DNA of 64,000 bases. Source: Nematostella vectensis (Eukaryota; Cnidaria; Anthozoa; Actiniaria; Edwardsiidae). Positions within the stretch are counted from its first letter, which is position 1. Each line of letters begins with the position of its first letter. Below, one piece after another: positions 1 to 11,040 of this stretch. Location: positions 1 to 64,000 of the forward strand of contig NC_064041.1 in assembly GCF_932526225.1 (NCBI RefSeq), in the 5' to 3' direction. The translations under genes were made by a program, and so were the position numbers. The notes beneath the pieces are model-generated. The model worked only from the letters and a program-made list of their open reading frames with translations. It made no database searches and was not told where the DNA came from.

Positions 1-470
1 GCCAGTTGTTGGTGGTTATGATATAGGTATTCTATGCAGCCATCTGTTGCTGGTTATGATATAGTCATCCTATGTGGCCCTCTGTTGGTGGTTATGATAT
101 AGGTATCTATGTGGCCCTCTGTTGGTGGTTATCATATAGTCATCCTATGTGGCCCTTTGTTGGTGGTTGTGATATAGTCATCCTATGTGGCCCTATGTTG
201 GTGGTTATGATATAGGTATCTATGTGGCCCTCTGTTGGTGGTTATCATATAGTCATCCTATGTGGCCCTCTGTTGGTGGTTGTGATATAGTCATCCTATG
301 TGGCCCTCTGTTGGTGGTTGGTATATAGTCATCCTATGTGGCCCTATGTTGGTGGTTATGATATAATCATCCTATGTGGCCCTATGTTGGTGGTTATGAT
401 ATAGGTATCATATCTGCCCCTCTGTTGGTGGTTATTATATAGGCATCCTATCTGGCCCTATCTGGAAAAT
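1..470. repeat. Minisatellite, about 36-39 bp unit
   Basis: About twelve imperfect copies of a unit containing tgttggtggttatgatatag followed by a short tail with atgtggccctc. Units differ by single changes and by a 2-3 base length change (tcatcctatg versus gtatctatg). The array runs off the left edge, so its true length is unknown. No coding sense is seen. Confidence 0.9.
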
Positions 471-529
471 ATCTATGTAGGTACCCTTTGTTTAGCTGTC
501 AAAATCTGATGGAAAGACAAAAGGTATAT

Positions 530-632
530 ATCTATATCCCCTGATGAGTGGGCAACCACGAAACAGACCTGTAGGGAAACCTATGTAGTTTGTATTTTTC
601 TCAAACCAACACTATATATATATATATATATT
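530..632. other. Probable Penelope-like 3' end next to a TA microsatellite
   Basis: The stretch with ctgatgagtgggcaaccacg and a following aaacagacctgtag resembles, in the opposite orientation, the sequence at about 46905-46945 that follows a GIY-YIG domain of a Penelope-like element. It ends at a short (TA)n run at about 613-630. Only the end of such an element is present. The assignment rests on this within-window match. Confidence 0.4.
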
Positions 633-703
633 TCTCGGATAGGACAAAATTTCGGAAAACGGCTGTATACTTAACAATTATACCATTTCCATTGAGGTGG
701 ATA

Positions 704-894
704 CTTTAGTATCTCTCGCTATATATATACTCATGGAGTAAGTTAACACAAGCTCACGCTTTGGTTTGCTAATATAGACTGATCTTTAATTACAATATTT
801 ACAACTTATGGCATACGCCATGACCTTATATCATCTCTGATCTTATGTCATCTCTGTTACATGATACTACAGTAAAGTGTGCTAATACACTACA
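704..894 (-). repeat. 3' LTR of the gypsy element
   Basis: Matches 5884-6070 with small indels; shared blocks include tttagtatctctcgctatat, tcacgctttggtttg and cttatggcatacgccatgac (one base different in the other copy). Divergence between the two LTRs shows the insertion is not recent. Confidence 0.85.
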
Positions 895-1585
895 TCCCTT
901 CCCCTTTGGATACGAAAACGCAACAAACCGCAAAAACGACCCCTTTTGGTCTGACAAGGTAGTCAGCCAACTTGGCTGGCGGATTCCGCACTCGTCTGCT
1001 CCGCTGACTCCAGGTGCTGAAGTTTTGGTTGCCATAGTAGCTGCATCTGGCCCTGTATGCTCTGTTTCCTGTTCAGGCTCTGAAACTTCTTCTTCACTAT
1101 CTGGTTCTGCTACTTGTACTTTTTTTTTGCCAACTGAACTTTCCGCCTAACTGTACATCCAGTCTCCTTTGATTGCATTATCATGTCTAGACCATTAAGG
1201 TTGATTACCTTGTACTTTTCTGGTCGGAGATTCGGTTGTAATTTTCTCATTCCGCATTAATACTGTATCTCCTTCCTGAATATTGCTATCAGCCGCCTTC
1301 TTGTCTTATATTCTTTTATCATTTGTTTATACTCCATACCTCTTTCTTTTGCCACTTCTGGAATGGCAGCAGCTGAGTAATCTAACTGTGGTAGCTAAGT
1401 CCTAATTTCTCTCCCGAACATCAAGGAAAAGGGAGTACACCCAGTACTTCTACTCCTTTTTCTCCACCGTGGCTATTTTAAGTACCCTCTCTACTTAATG
1501 GTTAGATAATCGACGCGAGTGGTCTATGGGATTTAGGGCACGAATTAACAAAAATCAGCGAGTACGAAGCACGAGCAGATTTTTG

Positions 1586-1846
1586 TTAGTGAGTGCCCTG
1601 CATTCCACCGTCACTCTCACTGAGTTCTGATCTGACTGCTTTGATGCTTGTTGAACATTTCTCCCATCTTCCTATCCTAATTGCTTCCTTGACTACTTGT
1701 ACAACCTCACATTTATCTGAACTGGCCTTGATTTCCTGCCACGACATAGCTTTTGGCACTGCCCCCTGAACAGTCATAGAAATATACTCCCAAGTATCAT
1801 CTCCTACAGGAAACTCTACACTTCCTCTGCAGCTCAACATAGACAT
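1586..1846 (-). pseudogene. Gypsy pol fragment between RNase H and integrase
   Basis: The translation carries PKAMSWQEIKASS and VKEAIRIGRWEKC, which resemble the linker before the integrase zinc finger in K02A2.6-type gypsy polyproteins. It lies downstream of the RT/RNase H piece on the same strand, as expected for pol order. No intact integrase catalytic domain is seen between here and the 3' LTR, so the rest of pol is deleted or worn. Confidence 0.55.
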
Positions 1847-2111
1847 CGGGTCGGCAATGTTAGACTTACCTATAAACTATCCTAAACATATAAGGTGCTA
1901 ATCGTAAACTCCACCTTCATAATCTAGGTGTCGCTTTGTGATCCGTGACTAACGTGAACTGTATACCTAACGGATACAATCTACAATGCTCACACGCCCA
2001 CACTCAAGCCAAAGCTTCTCTCTCTGTGAATATCTACTCTCCACTAACTACGGTGTCCATAAGCAACTACTTTTTTCCGTTCCTCTCTGCTTCTGTATCA
2101 AAACCTGAGCC

Positions 2112-2555
2112 CTACAGGTTAGCATTCGCCACTACCATAGAAGTTTCCGCCTGTCTATCAAAATAAGCTAAGGTTTCGCTGGCGCACATCACACACTTGA
2201 TAGCCTGAAAACTATCTTCTTGTCTGGGGGTCCACTCAAAGGTCACAGCCTTCCTAGTAAGTTCCCTTAAAGGTGAGGAAATTGTTGCTAGATCTGGGAT
2301 ATACCTGCCTACATACTGCACTAAGCCTAAGAAGCCACGTAGCTCTGTTACATTAGCTGGCGCACAAGCATTGACTTTGGACTGTACTTTGCCTGGTTCT
2401 GCAGCTATCACTTTGTCTGAAATTACGTGTCCTAAAAACGTAACAGAAGATCAACTAAACGGACACTTCTTCGAATCAAGTGTTAGACTAACCCGCTCTC
2501 CGATAATCTATTCATAACACTTATTATTTTACTCTTGTGTTCCGGCTGATCTAGA
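2112..2555 (-). pseudogene. Gypsy reverse transcriptase C-terminal part and start of RNase H
   Basis: The translation includes LRGFLGLVQYVGRYIPDLA and FEWTPRQEDSFQAIK, the standard thumb/connection motifs of Ty3-type reverse transcriptase. Upstream on the minus strand, to about 2550, the reading continues with FLGHVIS and HKSKIISVMNRLSESGL, broken by a stop or frame slip. The preceding part of the same domain lies beyond the LINE, at about 4166-4670. Confidence 0.8.
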
Positions 2556-4165
2556 TAGATAGGGTTTTATTCAATTGCCATGGCAGTATTACAGACTGAA
2601 TTAAGGCAAAGGGCCAGCACATATAGCGTTATAATATTACAGAAATCGATAAGTTACAAAGTCACCAAAGCGTTTAGTTGCAGAAATATGTTTGTAGGTA
2701 TTCATACTACCAGATCTTAGTGAGTATCCATGCTCGTTATTAATTACGCCTCCAGTAATTACATATCGATGGGGTTCTAGCTCCTTAGCGGAGGTCATGA
2801 GACTGGTACAAAGCTCGCGCCTGCGGTCAGCAAGACTTTGGAGCCCGCTGGCGTCCAAGGCCTCCTTGTATCGTAGATGGGGTAAAACGATACGGAGGGC
2901 CCTCTTTTGGATGCCCTCAACAATGTCGACAAGGAACCCTGGTATATTAGCCCATAATGGACCTGCGTATTCCACAACAGATCTAATGAGTACACAATAG
3001 ATGGCAACACGATCCTGGACCGGTACCCCAGATTTCTTAAGGAGCCGGAGAGCGTAGAGCCTTTTGTTTGCCTTCTTAACTACATAGTCTACGTGCTTAT
3101 TCCACGATAGATCTGAGCTAATGTGGACGCCGAGGATTTTGTAGCTTTCAACCCTTTTAATCACGGAGCCCATGAGTTGTAGGGCATTAACTGGCGATGG
3201 CTGGTACTGCAAAATTGCAAATATCATTAGCGATAAATGGCAGATAACTTGGCGAGCACCTGGGAATCACTTCAAAGATGGTGGTGTCCTCAACATACTT
3301 AATGCGATAGGGCCAAGTGCTCGCCAGCCTGTTTACAAGTATAGCAAACAATAGTGGAGCAAGCTTAGTGCCTTGTGGTATGCCCCCATTAGGGAACACA
3401 GGCGATGAGGTGTGGCCACTGATTTTGACGCGCTGTGGTCGGGCTGTGAGAACGGCAGCAATCCAATTTTGGAGATACTCGTTGACTCCCAGGAGGTCGA
3501 ACTCAGACATTAAGACGTTATGGTCGACTAAGTCAAAGCCCTTTGAAAAGTCGGCAAAAAATATGCGCACATAATTTTCGCCTCTTTCAAGCGATTCAAG
3601 GATGCAATGGAGAAAATACACCAACTGTTTAGGGTCAAGCTTATCCTTAACGCATGCAAAGAACGAATCAAGTGCAAATCCCTCCATAACTTTAGCTAAC
3701 TGAGAAGTAAGGGTAATGGGTCTAAGGTCCTCACTCAGAGTCTTTGGAGGGGAGCACTTTGGCACTGGATGGACAATCGACTCCTTCAGTTCTTGGGGAA
3801 CAAAGCCTTCCATCAATGAGGAATTGTACAGGTTGCAGACGACTTCAGACAGTTCAGGGGCAATTTCCTTCCATATGACACTAGGGACTGGGTCAGGTCC
3901 AGATGACTTCTTCACTTTGATGCGACTTAGGGCTTTAAACGCCTTTCCAGGGGTGATAAGCAGTTCAGGGGGGACTGGCCCCGAGCAGGTAACTTGCTGG
4001 CTGATGGGCGCGAAATTAGACGTAAGACCAAGGAGAAACTCATTGAATCTTTCAGCAAGAATCTGGACCGACGGGGTAGAGTCATCAATCAGCTGGTGCC
4101 ACCACTCATTTGAGACAACAGAGCCACTCAGACATTTGACTTCCTGCCACCAGCGGGAAATATTT
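2556..4165 (-). mobile_element. 5'-truncated non-LTR retrotransposon (LINE) inside gypsy pol
   Basis: The minus strand encodes a LINE reverse transcriptase: KSSGPDPVPSVIWKEIAPEL, DLRPITLTSQLAKVMEG, FFADFSKGFDLVDHNVL, GGIPQGTKLAPLLFAILVN and YVEDT in the place of the usual YADDT box. A second reading frame (3227-2637) gives the C-terminal part with YKILGVHISSDLSWNKHVD and QKRALRIV. The two frames do not join and a stretch between them appears deleted. The 5' end, with any endonuclease, is absent. Boundaries are taken from where gypsy pol homology stops and resumes. Confidence 0.8.
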
Positions 4166-4308
4166 GACTCTTTACCAAATACCATTATATCATCTGCCAA
4201 GTCTAACATTCCTGGCAATCCACTAACACCTTCTGTACTGTATACTAAAATACCTCTGGTGCACTGCAAATTCCCATACCTAACCTCATCATGCGAAATA
4301 ACCAACAT
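3187..4308 (-). pseudogene. Chimeric open frame: gypsy RT fused in frame to LINE RT
   Basis: A 373-codon open frame. Its first about 45 codons are gypsy reverse transcriptase ending in DLADDIMVFGK (the active-site box), and the rest is LINE reverse transcriptase. The in-frame fusion is an accident of the insertion point and should not be read as one protein. The LINE active-site box has E in place of the first catalytic D. Confidence 0.75.
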
Positions 4309-5437
4309 GGGTTATGAAAGTGGTTACGTCTCGCGATTCCTCCTCTAATTCTAACTGAAAAAATCCCTGCTTAAGGTCTAGCTTTGAGAAAACTGTAGTA
4401 CCATTAAGCTCAACTAACATTTTCTGAATAGTTCAAATCGGATATTTTTCGCGCAAAACTTCCTTGTTAATCTTTCTCGAATCAATGCACATTTTAATTT
4501 CATCATGCACGTTAGGAATTACCACGATAGGGTTTACGGGGGCTTACCACTCTCGATGCTACTGTACACCTTTTTTTGGTTGGATTATGTCTTCCTCTTG
4601 CAGTCTTTTCAAAAGATCCGCCACCTTGTCTCGATAACCGATCGGTAATCGTCTCACAGGCTGAGCAACCGGTTCCACCAAGGGAGCACGGCAGAATGTG
4701 TTCCTATTTAATGCGAGATTATTACGAAAATAAATTATAATATAAATATATAATAAAAATAAATAATATTATTACGAAAATAAACCACTTTGTTATGCAA
4801 CACCTCATGTGTGTTTGTTTTGTAAGGGACGTCGTCTGTTGCGCTGTTGGGGGTCTTGGTCTCGCATTATAAAGTGAATTATGTTTGTCAACAGGGTCTT
4901 TGTTCGTTCTATCGGTTACAGACCGTCCGAAAATATCGGATACGCGTAGTGTCGGCACGAAGTGCCAACGAAAGATGCACGAAGTGTATCAACTCTCTAT
5001 CCTCGGAAAGGATTCGGCCATTATACGAACAAAGACCCTGTTGACAAACATAATCCACTTCATAATCCGAGCCCTACAACCCCTACAGCGCAACTCACAA
5101 AACAAACACACATCACGCTTTTATTTTCGTAATAATATAAAATATAAATAGGAATACATTCTGCCGTGCTCCCTTGGTTCCACCTTATCATCAATGTGTA
5201 ACTTGATCTTATTTCTCTTGAGTTTGCCCACCCCTGAAAAGCACTCTGGAAATTTAGACTTCATTTCCGAACCTAGGCTAGCTACATTGTTGTTCTTCTT
5301 GTTCCGAAACTGAATTAACATGTAATAATTGTAACTTCTTAGCAGTGTTATGACTAATCAAATTGCTAACTGATGCATTACCATCAAAAACATCATATGT
5401 TGCAACACATTTCCGGCTACAGATACTGACTTCCATT
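4166..5437 (-). pseudogene. Gypsy reverse transcriptase N-terminal part, split by a foldback element
   Basis: On the minus strand FPECFSGVGKLKRNKIKLHI then DDKVEP precedes the foldback insertion, and VAQPVRRLPIGYRDK and ADLLKRLQEEDIIQ follow it at 4671-4570. Together they are the fingers region of a Ty3-type reverse transcriptase. The frame then continues, with stops, to the ADDIMVFG box at about 4170-4200. Confidence 0.75.
4680..5175. mobile_element. 496-bp foldback (palindromic) element with 9-bp target duplication
   Basis: The ends are perfect inverted repeats (aagggagcacggcagaatg) and the arms stay inverted-repetitive for over 200 bp on each side, e.g. tttgtcaacagggtctttgt at about 4887 against its reverse complement at about 5030, leaving a centre of roughly 120 bp. 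The 9-bp sequence ggttccacc is directly repeated at 4671-4679 and 5176-5184. Removing the element and one copy restores the gypsy RT reading KVEPVAQP. A 9-bp duplication suits a Mutator-like non-autonomous element. No coding capacity is seen. Confidence 0.9.
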
Positions 5438-5860
5438 TCAGATTAGCCTTTCAGCGTCCTCTTGACCAAAATCATACAATCCTTTGCTGGTTTTCCTAAG
5501 TGAAACATTACTCTTTATTTCCTCGTAAAGCTTACTTGAAACAATATTCGCCGCAGCACCGGAATCAATAATAAACGGAAAAGTCTTCCCCCGACTATCG
5601 CCTGACACATAGGGATCGCCCTGAGCTGCCTTATTTCTAGCCTCCGTCGCAGGCGTTTTTAGGCAGGCGTCGCTCGCTCCAGGGAGAGCGAGTGTTTCAT
5701 AATGCCCCGCAGTTAATCCGCAAAGGAGAAGCGCAATCTTGCTTTCCTCTGAAGTCTTCATCAAATCCCAATAACATTCCAATCGCTCCATATAACTCTC
5801 GATGTCACCAACTCCTGTATAAGTTGGGACAGGGACGCCCTGTGCCATCTGCTGGGCCAT
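5438..5860 (-). pseudogene. Gypsy gag-protease remnant
   Basis: The 140-codon frame opens just after the primer-binding-like site. It begins MAQQMAQGVPVPTYTGVGD and continues into a gag-like stretch (YMERLECYWDLMKTSEESKI), then jumps to an aspartic protease start, FPFIIDSGAAANIVSSKLYE. The D-S-G-A motif is the retroviral-type protease active site. Full-length gag of this group has a zinc knuckle before protease; it is absent, so an internal deletion has fused the two parts. Confidence 0.75.
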
Positions 5861-5883
5861 GATCCCGAATCGCTCGTCGCCAA

Positions 5884-6070
5884 TTTAGTATCTCTCGCTA
5901 TATATACTCATGGAGTCAGTTAACACATCCACACGCTTTGGTTTGTTTGATCTTTAATTACAATATTTACAACTTATGGCACACGCCATGACCTTATATG
6001 GCATTACAAATAATCATTATCAATCACGTCATCTCTGTTACATAATACTTAAATGTGCTAATACACTACA
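5884..6070 (-). repeat. 5' LTR of the gypsy element
   Basis: Direct-repeat partner of 704-894. The minus-strand reading starts tgtagtgtattagcac at 6070 and ends at gagatactaaa before the primer-binding-like site. Confidence 0.85.
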
Positions 6071-6350
6071 AATAGTGGCGAAATATCTACCGAGAGTCGA
6101 AGGCCCGAGGTAGATATTTTTAAAGCCACTATCCGCCGAAATGGAAATGATATAATTATTTTAGTATATAAAACGAGCTTTAGAGCAATTTTTTTTTCGG
6201 AAACACTTGCAAATCGGCTTGTTACACCTGCCATTTCGCTTGATTTCGGGGCGCAGAAAAATATCCACCTCCTGGGAGGTGTATATTGCATTTTATCCCG
6301 AGTTTCTCAACCAATCAAATCGCTTGTCCTTGCGAGGTTCCCGAGTTTTA

Positions 6351-7288
6351 AATACTAAATATATAATGTTTTTCCCTGCTAGCAGAGGCCTCTTTTCTCT
6401 GTATTTCGCTGGGCTGGAGTTCGCAAGGAAAAGAGACCTCTGTCATGGGTTGAAAGTTTGTTTGATCAAACGATGAACGAGAGCGCATGCTCCGTTCATT
6501 AATTATTGGCCACTATTTGAGCCCACAATGACTAGCGTATGCGTGAAGCGTATATCCGCTGCGGGATAATAAGCCCGCATTCGAAACGGCGAACTCGGTA
6601 GAAATATCACGCGACGAATTATAAAAGATGCCTTGTCTTCAATTAGAATTTTCTCTCTTTTGACCAACGAGTCAATCTACCGTTTACAGCTTTTGCATAT
6701 TCTTCTGGAATTAGCTGATCTAAGTTTACCAAAACGTTTTGTAACATTTTCTTCGAGTGCAACTGTGCGAAACTCGCCTGCCCAGATGTCTTGAAATTTA
6801 CCCCACAAACAAGACAAAACTAGTCGCTGCGTTTGCTGTTCAATCCTTTAAGTGACGTTTTAGGTGATTGAAATTGAACAGTTGTTTTGTTCGAAGAGGA
6901 GAACTAACCGGAGTTTGATTCATAATTTGCGACAAAACCCATGCAAAGCATATTAGCATATTGACAGCTTTCGCGCGATGGTACGGGTTTTGGCACGCCA
7001 TGCGGTCGCTTAGAAACGCTCACGCATGCGCAACGTAAACAGTTTCGACTCATGGCAGAAGTCTCAATTCCTCGCGAAAGTGTATCTTAACTCGCAGGGC
7101 TTCATGGGTATTAAGTAAATAAGCATGTTCTTATAGACATTCACATGGGTTTCACATAAAATATTTCAGCCGTTTATACGCTATCCATGAAACACCTGGG
7201 GTTACAGAACATGGATTCTTGAGTGCAACCTAATTTGTAATAGGTGTATAATGAACTGCACATGAAATGTTTACTATTTTCTTTTCAG
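6351..7288. other. Region without a firm gene; one exon-like frame
   Basis: At 6643-6819 on the minus strand a 59-codon open frame after an AG reads CLVCGVNFKTSGQASFAQLH and IPEEYAKAVNGRLTRWSKER, then stops. The C-x2-C motif and amino-acid make-up look protein-like, but no family is recognised and no partner exon is seen. The rest of the stretch shows nothing I can name. Confidence 0.25.
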
Positions 7289-7427
7289 CAGTAAAAGCCG
7301 ATCACATGACCCTACCCACCGCCTGGAGCCCATACTCGGCACGCCCTCTGGCTTTCTTGACAATGACTATGTGGATATGAGTGGCTATAACTATTTGGAT
7401 ACGAACTTTTTACCTGCTGCGAGCTGA
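7289..7427 (+). CDS. Probable last coding exon of an unknown gene
   Basis: A good 3' splice site (tttactattttcttttcag) is followed by 46 open codons ending in TGA. The reading includes HRLEPILGTPSGFLDNDYVD, then MSGYNYLDTNFLPAAS. A polyadenylation signal aataaa lies at 7606-7611, about 180 bp downstream. Codon content and the acidic/aromatic C-terminus look like real coding sequence, but I do not recognise the protein. Any upstream exons would lie to the left, across the transposon-rich first 6 kb or beyond the window. Confidence 0.4.
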
Positions 7428-7605
7428 CACATTATTGCTGATATAGGTCATATTATTGATATCAAATTAAGGGACGAGCGCGGGGAAAGAGCTGAGCGGA
7501 AATTCTCAACTGAGACAGCGTTATAGTGCAACACGCCATCGTGGCCGTCCCTTTTAGGAAGTTTAGTCAATTTGAATTCGATAGCGTTTGGCATCATTGT
7601 TTATG

Positions 7606-7611
7606 AATAAA
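7606..7611 (+). terminator. Polyadenylation signal AATAAA
   Basis: Lies about 180 bp after the stop of the putative terminal exon at 7289-7427. Supports, but does not prove, a transcript end here. Confidence 0.3.
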
Positions 7612-9290
7612 TTTTGATGACGTGATTAGGCGATGACGGCATAAAATGACAGCACAGCAGAAAAATTCTATAATCTTAGCTGTTGAAGTATCTGCAATGA
7701 TAAATGCAGCGTTATTACATTATTCGGGAGGGTGCCTACAAAGTTACGCGTATGCGTTTTCGATTCTTCCAAATAAAAACAATTTTAGGGTTTTTTCCAC
7801 TCTTATTTCAATAATTTCTTTAATTTTTGAAATATCTGGAAATTGATCTGTAGTTTTATAGATGGCAACTAGGTGAATGTTCTCTGCCGAAAAAAATCGT
7901 GGAAGGTCTTTTCTTCGCAAAGATTATAGAGTTAGAAACGGAAGTAGCCTTTTATACGCATGCGCAATTGAATATTGTGATAAAGCCTGGTTACTAATGC
8001 GAATGTTGTGATTGAATTTTGATATCAAAATATCGACTTTTCTCCCTTTTTTTAACAGTGAAATATGCATTATAAAAAAGTCATTTCTTACTCAAATCAG
8101 CACTTCAATGTGCTAAGTAGGTGCCCTAGGTGAAAAATCATGCTTGCCCATTTTTATTTTACGTTATTAGCTGTTTATTACGTTTTTCTCGCCAGTTTCG
8201 TGTGTTTGTTTTCGAAGCTACAAATGTCGCGCGCGCGTAAATGGTTTTCCCGCCAATTGATTTCCCCCCCTGAAAGTGTGAAGTTCACGGATGATCGCGC
8301 GCAAGCCTAACAACCGAATGGCTAAGTAACGAGAAATCACAGGCGACCCAAGTTAATTTTAAGTACAATCTATCTACTGTTTTGATGGGGATATGCAGTA
8401 GTTTTACAATGTTGATATGGGTTCGTATAAGCGTCATCGATAAACTTGTGCTGTTGTTATTTCTCATTTCTCTTCACACATTATGACATCTAAATTTGAT
8501 TGTCCGACGACGTCTCTACCATGAGATATTGACATTTTTATTTTTATCGGTGACGTCGCACAATACGTGACTATTCTGTTTCACCCCCTTGACACTTACA
8601 TGACGTCTGAAAATAGTAGTTGCCTTACGATTTTTGTATCATGAAATATAATTTTTTATGAGGTCAACGATTACGTCACACATCACGTGACTATCCTGCT
8701 GGCTCCCCCGGACAACAACTTCATGACATTAAAAGTCTTGCTCTCTGAAGATGTTTAGGAACGTTTCATTATTAAGCGGGGGCAATGATTTTTTTTTTAA
8801 AATAGGCAAAGAAATAGGGCCCTCCCCTTAGACACAAGAAAAAAAAAAGAAACCATGAAATTCATGGAAAAATTGGTTGTCAAATGAATATAGATATTGA
8901 GGGGTGATATGTTTACCGAAAACGAGGTTTGTCAGAGTCATGGGCATGTTAGAGTCATGGGTCGGAAGTGCTAGTGTTTAGAATGTAAATGGTGAGAATT
9001 GAAGAGAGCTGTCGTATGGGGTCGTTCAGTGAAATCGACTAGCACGCGCCGACCTCCCGTATTGTATACCGGGGTATACAATATAGGGTCTTTCAGTGAA
9101 ATCGGGTAGCGTGCGCAAAAAGCTCCGCACCATCCAATGAGGGTTTTCACATAGTTGGAGCCCGCCAAAGCAATAGTTTGAAAAAACCTGAAAGGGTTAT
9201 CGTATGTGTCCGTTAGAGTGAAAGAATCAGAGGGGGCTCCGCAAAGCACCATGACAAATCGGGATAACCTAAGGATATCAGAGAGACTGC
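7612..9290. other. AT-rich non-coding stretch with two small diverged duplications
   Basis: No gene seen. Two related blocks at about 8540-8600 and 8660-8720 share tcacgtgactat-like and tgacgtc-like pieces. Two others at about 9018-9050 and 9087-9117 share ttcagtgaaatcg and flank the perfect 22-bp palindrome attgtataccggggtataca(at) at about 9061-9082. Confidence 0.5.
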
Positions 9291-9455
9291 CCCCCCCCTT
9301 GATGTGTAACATATGGCAACCAAGATACAAGCACAATAAACGCGAAACGTCTTTATTCGTCTTTATTTACAAACACAATAATACCTAGTAACGCCGTTTC
9401 GCCCAATATCAGGGCTCATCAGCACACCTAGCACACGAAAAGTACAGATGTGGAC

Positions 9456-9690
9456 GGCACTAGAGGCTCAAGGGATCGCAAAAACGTTCCAAGCGTGGCA
9501 CGAAATCGCTAAGCCCGCAATGGCTCAAGGGATCGCAAAAACGTTCCAAGCTTGGCACGAAATCGCTGAGCCCGCAATGGCTCAAGGGATCGCAGAATCG
9601 TGCCAAGCTTGGGACGAAATCACTAAGCCCGCAATGGCTCGAGGGATCGCAAAAAAGGTTCCAAGCTTGGGACAAAACCACTAAGCACAA
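9456..9690. repeat. Minisatellite, 57-bp unit, about four copies
   Basis: Units contain aatggctcaagggatcgcaa and a following gttccaagc-tggcacgaaat. A length divisible by three makes open frames on both strands, which are not genes. The preceding 9290-9430 stretch contains cgccgtttcgcccaatatc and a nearby ctcatcag, which resembles the end of a Penelope-like element. Confidence 0.85.
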
Positions 9691-10533
9691 AAAAAGACGA
9701 CCAAAATGTGAGGCAATGTAAGGTGTGTAGGCATCGAACCCACCAGACAAACACGAGGGAATGTCTCCACCACTACACCTTTAGAATATAGGGGCCTCCA
9801 AAGCCACCTAAGCCAAGACCCGTGTAGCGTCAGACCGTGGGACCTATATAGCTACTGAAAACCTACAAAGCTAGAGGCCGAGGTTAAGGTAGTCATCGAG
9901 GCCAAAAAAGCTGATTCCTCTATGTTTGTGGGCAGAATAATGACTATGCGCTCTAAGTGTTTCATCAGAAACCTTTCAGATACAACGCACCGAAGCATAT
10001 CCCTGTGACTAGAGAGGCCAGATGGAAGGCGTTTAAGAAATCCCGTGAGCTCGCATGAAAGCTTCAAATGTCTTTTTCGGACGTCTTTTGGGGTTTTCGG
10101 GAAGCGTTTTTTCTTTTGCGAAACCTAGCCACACACCTCCTCGAGACTCGATTGCTGGGAGCCTGATCATCTCTACCTCGGCTGAAGCTACCAAGTTTCG
10201 CAACCTCTCTAAGTCGGCCGCGCCGGGACTAGTAATTCTTCGTCGTACTCACTTTTGCTTCGGCGAGCAATGTCGTCTGTATCGTTCTCAAACTCGTCCG
10301 TGGTAGGATGGCCTGCGTTCGTCGGGGAGCAGCAGTAAATTCGCTAATGATAATGTAATGGCCCGTTTTAGGTAGAAAAACCCCGGTCTGTCACTCACAT
10401 GACGTTGTGCAAATATTCCGTAGACGAAATTGCGACCAAATCTCAATCTCGTGACGTTGTGTAATCGCAATCTAAACGTTTTTGAGAACGTTTTGTATGT
10501 AGAGTCGTGTAATAAAACCACTCAAACATGATC
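9691..10533. other. Unassigned region beside a helicase relic
   Basis: Short open frames occur on both strands, none recognised. The block at about 10385-10470 has the word gacgttgtg twice. It may be the decayed downstream part of the element whose helicase relic lies at 10534-11030. Confidence 0.3.
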
Positions 10534-11030
10534 CTATTGTTGCATTTCGTAGCATACCCTGTACGCGTTAGTCATGTCCCATGTTTGGAAATGAATATTG
10601 ATGCAATCCATGAGCCCGCACGTTTCGCATACGCATCGGTGTTCGGTGTCAAAGCAGAGCACGTTTTTAGCGTCAGCCCATTCCTCGAGCATAGTATGGA
10701 GACCCTCTTTGTCGCCCAGGGAGGCATTTGGCCATATGGTGCGCAGAACTTTGGTCTGGATTTTGCAGCATTCGTCGATAATGACAACCTCAGCAACATT
10801 GCTCAGTTTGTTACCTAGAGATACTGGGTCCCAGTCCTCTATTGGCTTGTCGGCGGGAATGCGGAGATAGTGGTGATACTTCTGCGCGTTCACGGGCTTC
10901 CTGCTGTTTTGGAGTCGAGGATTGTTGCGATGATCATCCGCTAGGTCATTTTCCGGGGTGAGCACTGCGATGGTTCGCCCTTCGAACATTTTCACGGCCC
11001 ACTCTGTCCGAACCGTCCTGACCAGTCAGA
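10534..11030 (-). pseudogene. SF1-type helicase relic
   Basis: The minus-strand frame reads TEWAVKMFEGRTIAVLTPEN, then EVVIIDECCKIQTKVLRTI, then DKEGLHTMLEEWAD. VVIIDEC looks like a Walker B (motif II). In another frame the same DNA gives GQMPPW, so motif III (GQxPPWGDKEG) is crossed by a frameshift. No Walker A is present, and the piece is cut by the satellite array at 11041. It is a fragment of a mobile-element helicase. I cannot say whether it belongs to the neighbouring Helitron. Confidence 0.5.
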
Positions 11031-11040
11031 TAGAGTCTCG

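Larger units (their letters stand above)
704..6070 (-). mobile_element. Defective gypsy (Ty3-type, K02A2.6-like) LTR retrotransposon
   Basis: Two direct repeats of about 190 bp (704-894 and 5884-6070) flank gag, protease, reverse transcriptase and pre-integrase remnants, all on the minus strand. Read on the minus strand, a primer-binding-like ttggcgacgagcg follows the 5' LTR (about 5874-5886), and the purine tract aaaggggaaggga precedes the 3' LTR (about 897-909). The LTRs begin tgtagtgtattagcac. Most of gag, integrase and part of pol are missing or broken by stops, and the element has itself been hit by a LINE and a foldback element, so it is dead. Exact LTR ends are uncertain by a few bases, and the target duplication (gata/aata) is imperfect. 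Confidence 0.85.
672..6350. repeat. Dispersed palindromic repeat split by the gypsy insertion
   Basis: Bases 672-703 and 6071-6350 match, in order, the unbroken copy at 58351-58655 (ccatttccattgaggtgg, then gtggcgaaat, then cccgagtttctcaacca). The gypsy element at 704-6070 lies exactly where the unbroken copy is continuous. It looks like a short non-coding element of about 300 bp with an inverted-repeat head. The family is not recognised. Confidence 0.75.

Noticed and set aside
845-1150. 101-codon plus-strand frame
   Set aside because: It lies across the 3' LTR boundary and antisense to gypsy sequence, with no recognisable domain.
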